64,000 nucleotides of DNA. Source: Prevotella sp. (lineage in GTDB: Bacteria; Bacteroidota; Bacteroidia; Bacteroidales; Bacteroidaceae). Both the position numbers and the translations under genes were made by a program. Under the pieces are notes generated by a model. The model was not told the origin of the DNA, ran no database searches, and was given only the letters and a program-made list of their open reading frames with translations. Of the stretch, positions 17,220 to 26,239 are shown one piece after another. Position 1 is the first letter of the stretch. Every line of letters starts with the position of its first letter. The DNA lies in NCBI GenBank assembly GCA_017471465.1, contig JAFUTI010000023.1, positions 1 through 64,000 of the forward strand, given 5' to 3'.

Positions 17220-18893
17220 ATGAAAAAGCATCTCTTTGCCATCCTGGCGATACTCATTCCCGTAGCCATGATGGCGCAACAACAGAACGTCCATGTAGAC
17301 AGCGTCGGACACCTGTCACGATACCTGCCCGACAGCACACGCTTCAAGGTGACCGACCTGAAGGTGACGGGACCGCTGAACGGTGCCGACCTGAAACTGC
17401 TGACGCAGATCGTCACCCGCACGAAGGTAAACCCCAAGGTGGATGGCGAACAGCTGGTGACGAGCATCGACCTGAGCGAGGCTGTCGTCACCGCCGGCAA
17501 GGAGGGCATGAAAACCGAGGCCAACGCCCTGCCGGCCTCGCTCTTTGCCGGTGCCAAGAGCTTGGCAAAGGTAGTGTTGCCCCAGGGCACCGTCAGCATC
17601 GGCCGCAGCTGCTTTGCCGGCTGTGAGAACCTGAGTGACATCACCATCCCTGAGACGGTGACGGCTATCGGCGCCAACGCCTTCGAGGGCTGCAAGGCAC
17701 TGGTCAGCATTGTCATCCCCGAGAAAGTCGGCGAGCTGGGTGCCAGCGCCTTCGCCAGCTGTTTCAGCCTGACGAAGGTGACGGTCGCCGGTTCTGTCAA
17801 GGCCATCAACAGCGGCACGTTCATGGGCTGCGAGTCATTGTCGGCAATCTCGCTGCCCGAGAGTGTGAAGAGCATTGGCAACAACGCTTTCCGCGAGTGT
17901 AAGATGCTGGAAGACCTCAGCCTGCCCGACGACCTCGACGAGATAGGGAACTCGGCCTTTGAGAAGTGTCGCAACCTTAGGAACCTCAGCCTCGACAAGG
18001 TCAAGAGAATAGGCTCTAACGCTTTCCAGGAGTGTTCCAGTCTTGAGACGATGGACGTCGAGAACGTCAGCAAGATTGGCAATGCTGCCTTCATGAAGTG
18101 TATGGGTCTGAAGTCGGTCAGCATCGGGGGCAACCTGACGGAGCTGAATGTCGACTGCTTCAACGAGTGCAGCAGCCTAGCCAGCATCAGCCTGCCCGGC
18201 AGCATCAAGAAGATTGAGAGCCGCGTGTTTCTTAACTGTAAGAGTCTTACCGGCATAGACCTGCCGTTGGGACTGACAAGGATGAGCGACCGCGTCTTCG
18301 AGAACTGCTCGTCGCTGAAGTTCATCGTCATTCCCAATACGACGAAGACGATGGGTAACAGCCTGTTTGAGGAGTGTACCACGCTCGACAGCGTACGCAT
18401 CGAAGGCTATGTCGAGCAGATAGGCAGCGACTTCTTCCGCCACTGCCACAGTCTGCGCACCGTCAGCCTGCCCGTATCGGTGAAGAAGATTGGTTCTCGT
18501 GCTTTCGAGGAGTGTACCGCCCTGTCGCACATCGACCTGCCCGTGACGCTGCTGGATATCGACAATGGCGCCTTTGCCAAGTGCGTCACGCTGCAGAGCA
18601 TCGTCATACCACCGGCCGTCAAGGAGATAGGCAGCGACGCTTTCCGCGAGTGCAGCACGCTGGCTACAGTGCTGCTGCCCGTGGCACTGAAGAGTCTCGG
18701 TGGCAGTGCCTTTGCCAAGTGCGTCTCCTTGCGCGAGGTGACCGTCGGCGCTCCCGTTCCTCCGAAGATGTCGCGCAGCACGTTCAAGGACGTCGTGCTG
18801 CAGGCCTGTAAGTTCTATATTCCTCAGGGCTGCAAGCCCCTGTACACTCAAGATAAGCAATGGCAGAAGATACCTCAAATCATAGAAAGATGA
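17220..18893 (+). CDS. BspA-type leucine-rich repeat secreted protein
   Basis: A 557-residue protein starting MKKHLFAILAILIPVAMMAQ, a signal peptide. The frame upstream of 17220 overlaps trmB and is discounted. After an N-terminal domain of about 95 residues come some 19 LRR_5 repeats of 23 residues with the pattern ...IGxxAFxxCxxLxxIxLPxxVKxI. BspA-like proteins of Bacteroidetes and oral bacteria bind host proteins or other bacteria; here that is inferred by family only. No long C-terminal sorting domain is obvious; the tail reads CKPLYTQDKQWQKIPQIIER. It overlaps the mrp start by ATGA. Confidence 0.88.
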   Translation: MKKHLFAILAILIPVAMMAQQQNVHVDSVGHLSRYLPDSTRFKVTDLKVTGPLNGADLKLLTQIVTRTKVNPKVDGEQLVTSIDLSEAVVTAGKEGMKTEANALPASLFAGAKSLAKVVLPQGTVSIGRSCFAGCENLSDITIPETVTAIGANAFEGCKALVSIVIPEKVGELGASAFASCFSLTKVTVAGSVKAINSGTFMGCESLSAISLPESVKSIGNNAFRECKMLEDLSLPDDLDEIGNSAFEKCRNLRNLSLDKVKRIGSNAFQECSSLETMDVENVSKIGNAAFMKCMGLKSVSIGGNLTELNVDCFNECSSLASISLPGSIKKIESRVFLNCKSLTGIDLPLGLTRMSDRVFENCSSLKFIVIPNTTKTMGNSLFEECTTLDSVRIEGYVEQIGSDFFRHCHSLRTVSLPVSVKKIGSRAFEECTALSHIDLPVTLLDIDNGAFAKCVTLQSIVIPPAVKEIGSDAFRECSTLATVLLPVALKSLGGSAFAKCVSLREVTVGAPVPPKMSRSTFKDVVLQACKFYIPQGCKPLYTQDKQWQKIPQIIER

Positions 18894-19990
18894 CACTATA
18901 CCCGAAAATAATCATGGACGCGCTGGCTACCGTCACGTATGCCGGCACGAAGAAGAACCTGGTAGAGAGCCAGATGGTGGCCGACCAGCCTGCCATCGAC
19001 GGCCAGAAGGTGAAGGTGGTGCTGGAGTTTCCACGCGACACCGACCCGTTTCTGAAGTCAACGGTCAAGGCCGCCGAGGCCGCCATCAAATACCACTGCG
19101 GAAAGGATGTCGAGGTGGAGATTGTGACTGAGTTCAAGTCGAAGCCGCGGCCGGCTGTCGAACAGCTTCTGCCGGGTGTGAAAAACATCATCGCCGTCAG
19201 TTCCGGCAAGGGCGGCGTCGGCAAGTCTACCGTCTCTGCCAACCTCGCCATCGCGCTGGCCCGCCTGGGCTACCGCGTGGGACTGCTCGACTGCGACATC
19301 TTCGGACCGTCAGTTCCCAAGATGTTCGACATCGAGGACGCCCGCCCATACGCCGTCAAGGTCGACGGGCGCGACCTCATCTGTCCCATTGAGCAGTATG
19401 GTGTCAAAGTGCTCTCCATCGGTTTCTTCGTATCGCCAACGACGGCCACGCTGTGGCGAGGCGGCATGGCCACCAGCGCGCTGAAGCAGCTCATCGCCGA
19501 TGCCGACTGGGGCGAGCTCGACTATTTTATTCTCGACACGCCGCCGGGCACCAGCGACATCCACCTCACCCTGCTGCAGACACTGCCCATCACCGGTGCC
19601 GTCATCGTCAGCACGCCGCAGCAGGTGGCACTGGCCGACGCCCGCAAGGGTATCGACATGTATAGTAACGAGAAGGTGAACGTCCCCATCCTCGGACTGG
19701 TGGAAAACATGGCTTGGTTTACGCCTGCCGAACTGCCCGAGAACCGCTACTATATCTTCGGCCACGAAGGCTGTAAGCAGCTGGCCGAGGAGATGAAGGT
19801 ACCCCTGTTGGCACAGATACCGCTGGTGCAGGGCATCTGCGACAGTGGCGACCAGGGCCGTCCCGCCGCCCTCAGTGTCGACACCATGACCGGCCAGGCC
19901 TTCCTAAACCTGGCCCAGGCCGTCATCACCGTCGTCAACCGCCGCAACAAGGAGCAACCCCCCACTACGATTGTGGGTATGCACAAATAA
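18890..19990 (+). CDS. mrp: Mrp/NBP35-type Fe-S cluster carrier ATPase
   Basis: A 366-residue ApbC/Mrp protein. The start at 18890 (MTLYPKIIMDALATV) overlaps the LRR stop by ATGA; an upstream ATG at 18860 is possible but less likely. An N-terminal DUF59-like domain precedes the deviant P-loop SSGKGGVGKSTVSANLA at about residues 103-119. LLDCDIFGPSVP and ILDTPPGTSDIHL follow. It would load or deliver Fe-S clusters in the cytosol. It sits just before a strong terminator. Confidence 0.93.
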   Translation: MTLYPKIIMDALATVTYAGTKKNLVESQMVADQPAIDGQKVKVVLEFPRDTDPFLKSTVKAAEAAIKYHCGKDVEVEIVTEFKSKPRPAVEQLLPGVKNIIAVSSGKGGVGKSTVSANLAIALARLGYRVGLLDCDIFGPSVPKMFDIEDARPYAVKVDGRDLICPIEQYGVKVLSIGFFVSPTTATLWRGGMATSALKQLIADADWGELDYFILDTPPGTSDIHLTLLQTLPITGAVIVSTPQQVALADARKGIDMYSNEKVNVPILGLVENMAWFTPAELPENRYYIFGHEGCKQLAEEMKVPLLAQIPLVQGICDSGDQGRPAALSVDTMTGQAFLNLAQAVITVVNRRNKEQPPTTIVGMHK

Positions 19991-20035
19991 AACACATCGC
20001 CCCAACCAGTTCGACCGGTTGGGGCGATGTGTTTT
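19989..20035. terminator. Bidirectional terminator after mrp
   Basis: Arms of 19 bp (19989-20007 and 20017-20035) pair perfectly around a 9-nt loop. The arms begin and end in AAAA/TTTT, so the hairpin can end transcription of mrp from the left and of the leftward export operon from the right. The left arm includes the last A of the mrp stop. Confidence 0.9.
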
Positions 20036-20050
20036 AACAAGATAATACTG

Positions 20051-20227
20051 TTACTGGAAGAGGAGGCCGTCAAAGGCGTTAAGCGTCTCGTCGTCGCTGT
20101 CGAACAGCCGTGAACCCGGCTGCTCGTTGTCATGACCTGGCGTAATTACGCTGCCTGCCAGCAACTGTACGTCGGTCTTGACGATGACTGTCTCTACAGA
20201 GGGAGTCTCATAGTTTTTCTTTTTCAT
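20051..20227 (-). CDS. 58-residue peptide at end of export operon, unknown
   Basis: A 58-codon frame missed by a 60-residue cutoff. It begins MKKKNYETPSVETVIVKTDV, then QLLAGSVITPGHDNEQPG, and ends acidic (LFDSDDETLNAFDGLLFQ). There is no cysteine and no membrane segment. From memory, short Prevotella and Bacteroides proteins often share a lysine-rich start, a proline near residue 9 and L-L-A-x-S near residue 22; their function is unknown to me. It lies 36 nt after the second ABC-2 permease gene on the same strand and directly before a strong terminator, so it is probably cotranscribed. The upstream region is A-rich without Shine-Dalgarno, usual for this phylum. Confidence 0.7.
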   Translation of the reverse strand: MKKKNYETPSVETVIVKTDVQLLAGSVITPGHDNEQPGSRLFDSDDETLNAFDGLLFQ

Positions 20228-20263
20228 CGTTGTTGTTTTGTATTGTTAGTGATAATAAAGATG

Positions 20264-21526
20264 TCAGTTCCTCCGTCGCCGGCGTATCTGCTCGGCAACC
20301 TCCAGCTTGCGGCTCATGCGCTCAAGACGTTCGAGGGCGTGGCTGCGGGCCATGAGAATCTGATGGCGATAGACGATGCAGGCCACGACGAAATAGAGGA
20401 AAGCCTGAATCCAGAGGATGCGACACTCCCACAGTACGTCGCCCAACGAGGCGCCCATCGTGTTCATACGCACGTAGGCACGGGCACCGAATGTGGAGGG
20501 AAAGAGCCAGGAGACGCCTTGCCAGAAGCCAGGCATATTGGACTGCGGCCAGCTGATGCCCGTAAGGAACAGCAGGGGTAGGGAGACGAAGACCATGATG
20601 AGCATGACGTTCTCGCGGTAGCGTACGATACAGGAGACGATCATGCCAAAGAAAATACAGGCCAAGGTGTAAGGCAGCATCATGGCCAGCAGGTCTTGCC
20701 AGTGAGCCAGCTGCGGGAAGGCGAACAGTCGCGGGACAGCCATCGTCAGGTAGCCCCCCATGACAGCGTAAATCATGAAGTAGCACAGCGCCTTGCCGCC
20801 GACAATGCGGAAGACGCCCTGGTAGTGGCTGTCGATAGGTATGAGCTCGTGGTAGCGGTTGGTTTCGCGGGCGGTACCGGCTGACAGGCCGATGCCCAGC
20901 ACCAGCGTCTGCTGCAGGATGAGCATCAGCACGGCAGGCAGGATGGACGAGCCATAGCCTCCGGATGGATTGAAGAGAGGCACGTCGTCGACAGCCAACG
21001 GCCGGACGCTAATCTCAGCCTCGCGCTTCGATGCCGGTCGCGACAACTTGGTCTGAATCTGAGCCCCCATCGCCTGAGTGACGGCCACCGCTGTCTGGTA
21101 GATAGCCTTGTAAGTCAGCATGAGACTCATGTCGCAGTAGACACTGACGGTGGCCTGCTCCATACGGTTGACATGAGTGTCGAACTCAGGCGGTATGTAG
21201 TAGATGCCCTTGGCCAGCTGACGGCTGACGAGCGACCTGGCCTCGTCAATATCGGCAGCGTAGCAGAACACCTTCACATCGGCCGAGGCGTCGCAACTGC
21301 GTATAAACTGTCGCGAGAGCGCGGAGTGACTGTCGTCGACGACCACCACAGGCACCTCGTGGACTACCTCGTTATTGTAGATCCATGAATAGAGCAAAGG
21401 GTAAGCCAGGGGTACGATGATGAAGAAAATGAGCACGCCTTCGTCGCGGAAGACCTGACGCATCTCCTGTGCCCAGATATAACAGGCATCGCTGATGACA
21501 CTACCTATGTTACGGAATATAGACAT
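20264..21526 (-). CDS. ABC-2 type transporter permease (second of pair)
   Basis: A 420-residue ABC-2 permease of the YhhJ/YbhR kind. One N-terminal membrane segment (VLIFFIIVPLAYPLLYSWIY) is followed by a large periplasmic domain (about residues 60-215) and five C-terminal membrane segments. Its start overlaps the end of the other permease gene by 17 nt. The C-terminal tail is very basic (RRRRN). The operon carries no ATP-binding subunit. With HlyD and TolC partners it fits an envelope-spanning exporter. Confidence 0.85.
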   Translation of the reverse strand: MSIFRNIGSVISDACYIWAQEMRQVFRDEGVLIFFIIVPLAYPLLYSWIYNNEVVHEVPVVVVDDSHSALSRQFIRSCDASADVKVFCYAADIDEARSLVSRQLAKGIYYIPPEFDTHVNRMEQATVSVYCDMSLMLTYKAIYQTAVAVTQAMGAQIQTKLSRPASKREAEISVRPLAVDDVPLFNPSGGYGSSILPAVLMLILQQTLVLGIGLSAGTARETNRYHELIPIDSHYQGVFRIVGGKALCYFMIYAVMGGYLTMAVPRLFAFPQLAHWQDLLAMMLPYTLACIFFGMIVSCIVRYRENVMLIMVFVSLPLLFLTGISWPQSNMPGFWQGVSWLFPSTFGARAYVRMNTMGASLGDVLWECRILWIQAFLYFVVACIVYRHQILMARSHALERLERMSRKLEVAEQIRRRRRN

Positions 21527-22679
21527 AATTCAGCATAGCATTTTTTATCTTGCCGACGACAGGCCACGGCAGCAGACAGAAGAACACGAGGGCTGCCAGA
21601 TGGAACCAGGCCTCAAGCATGGGATAGCCGTTGAACACGGAGATCTGGTAGAGCATGTAGTAGTGGCGCAGGGGGAAGAGCCACGACAGCGCCTGCAGCG
21701 GACCGTCCATACCCATAATGGGGAAGGCGGAGCCGGCCATGGAGAACGAGAGCACCGCCCATAGCGAACAGACACTCATCGACATGCGCAGTGACGGCAT
21801 CAGGCCGAACACAAAGATGCCGAAGCCCTGTGAGGCAAACACCTGCAAGAGACATAGTAGGATGATGTGCCACGCACTGCCAGAATAAGGGAAGTGGAGC
21901 ACACCGTAGATATAGTATTCGTAGCCGAAGACGATGGCCAGCCAAACGAGCGTCTGTGGCAGAAACTTACCCAGCAGAGCCGGCACCATCCGCCCATCGG
22001 CCATCGCCAGCCACTCCTTAGAGCGTCCGAACTTCAGCTCAGTGCCTATGCTGTAGGCCGTTATCAGGAAGATGAACAGCATGATAACACCAGGCACGAA
22101 GACCGTAGAGAGATAGATATTGTAGTTGGTCCAGGGATTCGACACCTGGTGCAGGTCAACGGTGATGGGCTGCAGGAAGGCCTGTATCTGTGCGTCGGTA
22201 TAGCCCTTGGCACGCATCGTGGCCTGCCCTACGGCGGCAGAGCCAAGCAGGGAGATGGTCTTGAGGTCCTTCATCAGCAGCGAGCCCGACGTGATGGTCG
22301 CCATACCGTAGTAGTACGATATCTTCGGCTGGCGGCCGGCCAGCAGTTTCTCTGTCGTGCCTTTCGGCAGATAGAGGAAACCATAGATCTCATTACGCTG
22401 CATGGCGTGACGAGCCTCAGCCGCCGTAGGATAGGTGGCCACGACTCTGGAGCTCTGGAAGCCGTCGAGCCGTCGCACCAAGGCCCGCGTGGTCGACGTG
22501 TTGTCCTGGTCGACAATGCCTACAGGCAGTTCCTCGGGCAGGCCCTCATCCATGAGCGACGTAAAAAACAGCATCACTGCAATGGGGAACACCACCATGC
22601 AGAAGCCGTAGATGGGATTCTTATAGAGAATCCGCATTTCACGCAGCATCACACGCCAGACAGCTTGCAGACTCTTCAC
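21510..22679 (-). CDS. ABC-2 type transporter permease (first of pair)
   Basis: A 389-residue ABC-2 permease with the same layout as its neighbour: N-terminal segment IYGFCMVVFPIAVMLFFTSL, a periplasmic domain, then five segments starting near VFVPGVIMLFIFLITAYSIG. Paired permeases next to HlyD and TolC genes are typical of YbhFSR-like exporters, except that the ATPase gene is missing here. It starts 7 nt after the HlyD stop. Confidence 0.85.
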   Translation of the reverse strand: MKSLQAVWRVMLREMRILYKNPIYGFCMVVFPIAVMLFFTSLMDEGLPEELPVGIVDQDNTSTTRALVRRLDGFQSSRVVATYPTAAEARHAMQRNEIYGFLYLPKGTTEKLLAGRQPKISYYYGMATITSGSLLMKDLKTISLLGSAAVGQATMRAKGYTDAQIQAFLQPITVDLHQVSNPWTNYNIYLSTVFVPGVIMLFIFLITAYSIGTELKFGRSKEWLAMADGRMVPALLGKFLPQTLVWLAIVFGYEYYIYGVLHFPYSGSAWHIILLCLLQVFASQGFGIFVFGLMPSLRMSMSVCSLWAVLSFSMAGSAFPIMGMDGPLQALSWLFPLRHYYMLYQISVFNGYPMLEAWFHLAALVFFCLLPWPVVGKIKNAMLNYVYIP

Positions 22680-22686
22680 GCTATCC

Positions 22687-23673
22687 TTATTTCACAACCA
22701 ACGACATGCCCGGGCGCAGGCCTTCGAGTTTTTCCATGGGACGGGCCTTCACCTCGAACGTCTTCAGGTCGTACCGACCGTTGGCCTTCGTAGCCTTCCA
22801 TACGGCATACGACCCCTGGTCCTTCATATAGTAGACCTTCATACGGATATCCTTGTTGAATGCGGGGACGAAAGCCGTGAACTCCGTACCGACGTTCATA
22901 CCGTCGAGCTGATCCTCACGCACGTTGAACGTGCCCCACAGGTCGTTCATCATCGAGATGGTCATGATGGGACTGCCCGTACCTACCAGTTCGCCAACCT
23001 TCGGATAGACAGCACTGACCTCGCCCTCCATCTGAGCCGTCTGAACGGTCTCGTTCATATAGGAATGGACCTCGTTGACAGCACCACGGGCACGGCTGAC
23101 CTGAGCCTGGGCAGCGAGCTTGTCCTCGCGGCGGGCGCCGTTGACAGCCATATCGTACTGACTCTGGGCGGCCTTACACTGTGCCTCCATAGCCTTGTAC
23201 TGGGCATAGGCCTCGTCGCGCTTCTGCGCCGACACGACACCCTCGTCGAAGAGACGCTGGATACGCTTATACGACTTCTCGGCAATCTCCAAACCGGCCT
23301 TGGCCTGCTGCAACACCTGGAAAGCGCCGCGGATCTGCTCCTCACGGGCACCGTTCTGGGCTTTCTGCTCCAGTGCCGAGGCGGCATCCTCAGCGCCACG
23401 AGCCTGTTCCATCTTGGCACGCACCTCGGGGGCATCGATGATGGCCAGTGTGTCGCCGACCTTCACGTAGTCGCCTTCTTTCACACGCAGTTCCAGGATA
23501 CGTCCTGGCACCTTGCTCGACACACGGTATTCCGACACTTCAACCTGTCCCTGCATCACCTCTGGGTCACGCCCCAATGCAAAGAAACCTATCAAGGCGA
23601 CAATAACGACTACTGCCACAAAGCCAAGGATGGCGAGCAGAATGTTGTTATGCTGTTGTTTTGCTGCTGACAT
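22687..23673 (-). CDS. HlyD-family periplasmic adaptor
   Basis: A 328-residue membrane-fusion protein. It has one N-terminal anchor (LLAILGFVAVVVIVALIGFFAL), a lipoyl half-motif (SKVPGRILELRVKEGDYVKVGDTLAII), an alpha-helical hairpin rich in alanine and glutamine (about residues 80-205), then the second lipoyl and beta-barrel parts. It would bridge the permeases and the TolC protein encoded on either side. The gap to the TolC gene is 36 nt. Confidence 0.9.
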   Translation of the reverse strand: MSAAKQQHNNILLAILGFVAVVVIVALIGFFALGRDPEVMQGQVEVSEYRVSSKVPGRILELRVKEGDYVKVGDTLAIIDAPEVRAKMEQARGAEDAASALEQKAQNGAREEQIRGAFQVLQQAKAGLEIAEKSYKRIQRLFDEGVVSAQKRDEAYAQYKAMEAQCKAAQSQYDMAVNGARREDKLAAQAQVSRARGAVNEVHSYMNETVQTAQMEGEVSAVYPKVGELVGTGSPIMTISMMNDLWGTFNVREDQLDGMNVGTEFTAFVPAFNKDIRMKVYYMKDQGSYAVWKATKANGRYDLKTFEVKARPMEKLEGLRPGMSLVVK

Positions 23674-23709
23674 AATATCTTAATGCTTAATTCTTATTAT
23701 TCCTATTTC

Positions 23710-25233
23710 TTAATTCACCGACAGCGTACCCATGACTTTCTTCAGGTTCACCTGACTCAGACGGACGTCGATCTCGGCATCTATCTGCTGCGACTTAGCC
23801 TGCAGCCAGGCTGTCTGAGCCTCCATCACGGTGGTCGGCGTGATGACGCCCTCGCTGAAGCCCAGGTTGGCAGTACGCAGGTTCTCGTCGGCACGCTTGA
23901 CGCTGGTCTCGGCCATCGCCAGACGCTTGTTGGCCTCCTCCATCTGGTAGGCCGTCTGCGTAGCCTGCAGTTCAATCTTCTCCTTGGCTTCCTCCAACTC
24001 CAGATTCAGGATAGCAGTAGCGCCTTTCGACGCCCGCACCTTGTACATGACGTCACCCCAGTTCCAGATAGGTACACGGACGAGCACACCAACGTTCCAG
24101 AATCCGGCAAACTTCTTCTCGAAGCCGTTCAGCACGTTAGGGTTCGATACCGAATAGCCACCTGTCAGGGCCACCATCGGCAGGTTGCCGGCCTTCAGGA
24201 TGTTAGTGGCCTGGCGCGACATGTCGGCCATATTCTCCAACTGGCGCAGTTCAGGGCGGTTCTCCAGGGCCTGTGCCACGTCAAGCCGGGGTGCCAGGGC
24301 AGCAGCGGTAACGTTCTCGGCCTCTTCCTCTGGTAATACGATCTGCTCGTTGACGGGCAGGCCGATGGTCTGACACAGCAGCATCCGCGACAACACCAGT
24401 CCGTCGTTGACCTTCGTCAGCATCATCTCGGCCTCGTTCACCTTCACGTCGACACTCAAGCCATCGCTACGCGTAGCCACGCCCTCGGCGATCATCTTGT
24501 TGACATTGTCGTCGAGCTTTTTCACCAGGTCAAGATAGGCCTGGGCCAGACGTTGCTTGTGGCGCAGCGAGACGACTTGCCAGTAAGCCTTGTCGGTGGC
24601 GTAGATGGTAGCCTGCTCCTTGGCATCAGTACTGTTCTGCTGCATCTTCTCGTTGATGGAAGCCAGACGGTTCAAGGCAACAATACTGCCGCCCATGAAG
24701 ACGGGCTGCGTCAGCATGACGCTGCCGGCCCAGACATTACGGGTATCGGTACGGAAGGCATCGACGATACGCTCGCCAACGCCGTTCAGTTTTGTCTTCA
24801 CCTCCTCAGGGAACTGCTGCATCTGTGCCGACATAGCCTGCAACTCCTGCAAGGGCACGCCCATCTGCGCCAAGAGCGGCGCGATGTTGGCCATTGTCTG
24901 CGACACGGCTCCCATACCCTCCTGAAGTCCCTGGTCCTGAACGAGACTGGTTCCCATGTTCGTCAGAAAGTTCTTCTGGTCAGAATTCAGGATGGAAATC
25001 TCCTCGCTGGTGTGCAGATAGCTGCCTACGGCACTGACATGAGGCAGGTATTTCGTACGCGCCGACCGTCTGAGGTTGGCCGCCACGTCCTGCTTCACCT
25101 TTGAGATGCTCAGCTGCTTGTTGTTGCGCAGCGCCATCGCCCGACAGCTGTCGAGTGTCAACAGGCGCTGGGCGACAGCCGGCTGTCCTCCCAAAGCCAA
25201 AAGCCCAAGGCAAATAACAAATTTCGTATACAT
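23710..25233 (-). CDS. TolC-family outer-membrane efflux protein
   Basis: A 507-residue protein with a signal peptide (MYTKFVICLGLLALGGQPAVA) and two TolC-like OEP repeats, each of long amphipathic helices. The first repeat (about residues 25-270) is enlarged by a segment rich in Q and M (LLAQMGVPLQELQAMSAQM) that typical TolC proteins lack. The C-terminal repeat contains GFSEGVITPTTVMEAQTAWLQ, a usual OEP signature. It would form the outer-membrane channel of the operon's exporter. Confidence 0.88.
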   Translation of the reverse strand: MYTKFVICLGLLALGGQPAVAQRLLTLDSCRAMALRNNKQLSISKVKQDVAANLRRSARTKYLPHVSAVGSYLHTSEEISILNSDQKNFLTNMGTSLVQDQGLQEGMGAVSQTMANIAPLLAQMGVPLQELQAMSAQMQQFPEEVKTKLNGVGERIVDAFRTDTRNVWAGSVMLTQPVFMGGSIVALNRLASINEKMQQNSTDAKEQATIYATDKAYWQVVSLRHKQRLAQAYLDLVKKLDDNVNKMIAEGVATRSDGLSVDVKVNEAEMMLTKVNDGLVLSRMLLCQTIGLPVNEQIVLPEEEAENVTAAALAPRLDVAQALENRPELRQLENMADMSRQATNILKAGNLPMVALTGGYSVSNPNVLNGFEKKFAGFWNVGVLVRVPIWNWGDVMYKVRASKGATAILNLELEEAKEKIELQATQTAYQMEEANKRLAMAETSVKRADENLRTANLGFSEGVITPTTVMEAQTAWLQAKSQQIDAEIDVRLSQVNLKKVMGTLSVN

Positions 25234-25242
25234 ATCTGTGGT

Positions 25243-26112
25243 TTAGTTGAAACTAAATGTTTTACTGCCGATCATATTGCCATCGACGAAGATGCTGACG
25301 CGATAGTCGCCAGCCTCCAGCATCTGCGACACCGTCCAATAGAGAGTCAGGGGAGTCTCTTCGCCCGTGTACTCCACACTCTTCTTCATCGTGTACTCCA
25401 GATTGCGGTTCTCGTAGGCAAAGGTACCGCCGCCGCTGAGGGTGTTGCCGCCGGGGTTCTGGATGCGCACATACACGGTGCGTGTACCGTTGGCAGCCGT
25501 CACATTACGGCTGATGACAAAGCTGACCTGCATCGTCTTGCTGTCCTTGATCTTCCTGACGGCCTTACCGTTCTTCTTCAGCGCTGTCAGCTGGATGTTC
25601 GTCGCGTCGAGCTGGGCGGCAATAGCCACCTTCTGCGACAGCGATGCTTTCTCGTTGCTCAGACCCTCGATCTGTGTGTTACGCTCAGCCAGCTCGCCCT
25701 TCACACGGGTGTTCTCGGCACGCAGGCGCTCGTTCTGACGGTTCAGCGAGTCAATCTGCATCACATAGTCGCGCAGGACGGCACGCACCGTGGCCAGTTC
25801 CTTCTTCAGACGTGTTATCTCGCGGGCATCCTCGGCCTTCGTTTTTTTCAGTTCCTCCAGAAGGCGCTGAGTCTTCATCTGCTCCTCCGTGAGCTGGGCG
25901 ATGATGGAGTCGTTGTTAATCTTCGTCATCATTTCGCTGTACTGCAAGGTGAAGCGCTCGTATTCGTTCTCCATCTCCTGCTTGTCCAAGCGGGCCAGCT
26001 CCTGCATATCCTCGTTCACCTGCTTCTGCTCCTGTAAGTCCATAAACAGATAGGCCAAGCCTCCGAGCAGAGCCGCTATCACCACAATAAGTGGTATCAA
26101 AACCTTTTTCAT
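25243..26112 (-). CDS. Coiled-coil membrane-anchored protein, unknown
   Basis: A 289-residue protein. The start at 26112 (MKKVLIPLIVVIAALLGGLAYLF) follows the promoter by a normal leader; the frame extends upstream across the promoter and is discounted. One N-terminal membrane segment, a coiled coil at about residues 28-155, then a globular C-terminal domain of beta strands (VSFVISRNVTAANGTRTVYVRIQNPG) that looks Ig-like. It is the first gene of the export operon, 9 nt before the TolC gene. I cannot name a family. Confidence 0.75.
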   Translation of the reverse strand: MKKVLIPLIVVIAALLGGLAYLFMDLQEQKQVNEDMQELARLDKQEMENEYERFTLQYSEMMTKINNDSIIAQLTEEQMKTQRLLEELKKTKAEDAREITRLKKELATVRAVLRDYVMQIDSLNRQNERLRAENTRVKGELAERNTQIEGLSNEKASLSQKVAIAAQLDATNIQLTALKKNGKAVRKIKDSKTMQVSFVISRNVTAANGTRTVYVRIQNPGGNTLSGGGTFAYENRNLEYTMKKSVEYTGEETPLTLYWTVSQMLEAGDYRVSIFVDGNMIGSKTFSFN

Positions 26113-26134
26113 CGACAATATGTTAATTAACGGT

Positions 26135-26166
26135 GCAAAGGTAAGTATTTTCATCGAAACAGCAAA
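26135..26166 (-). promoter_or_regulatory. Promoter of the export operon
   Basis: TACCTTTG (26143 to 26136) and TTTG (26166 to 26163), 19 bp apart on the minus strand, with a leader of about 20 nt to the ATG at 26112. It appears to drive all six leftward genes down to the 58-residue peptide. Confidence 0.65.
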
Positions 26167-26182
26167 GATTTTTTGCATTTTG

Positions 26183-26215
26183 TTTGGAACTTATCACATT
26201 TTTATATATATTTGC
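26183..26215 (+). promoter_or_regulatory. Promoter of the cytochrome bd operon
   Basis: TTTG (26183-26186) and TATATTTG (26207-26214) with a 20-bp spacer, a textbook Bacteroidetes promoter. The leader to the ATG at 26240 is about 22 nt. Confidence 0.7.
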
Positions 26216-26239
26216 AGACTGAAGTCTTTAATCTGGCCT

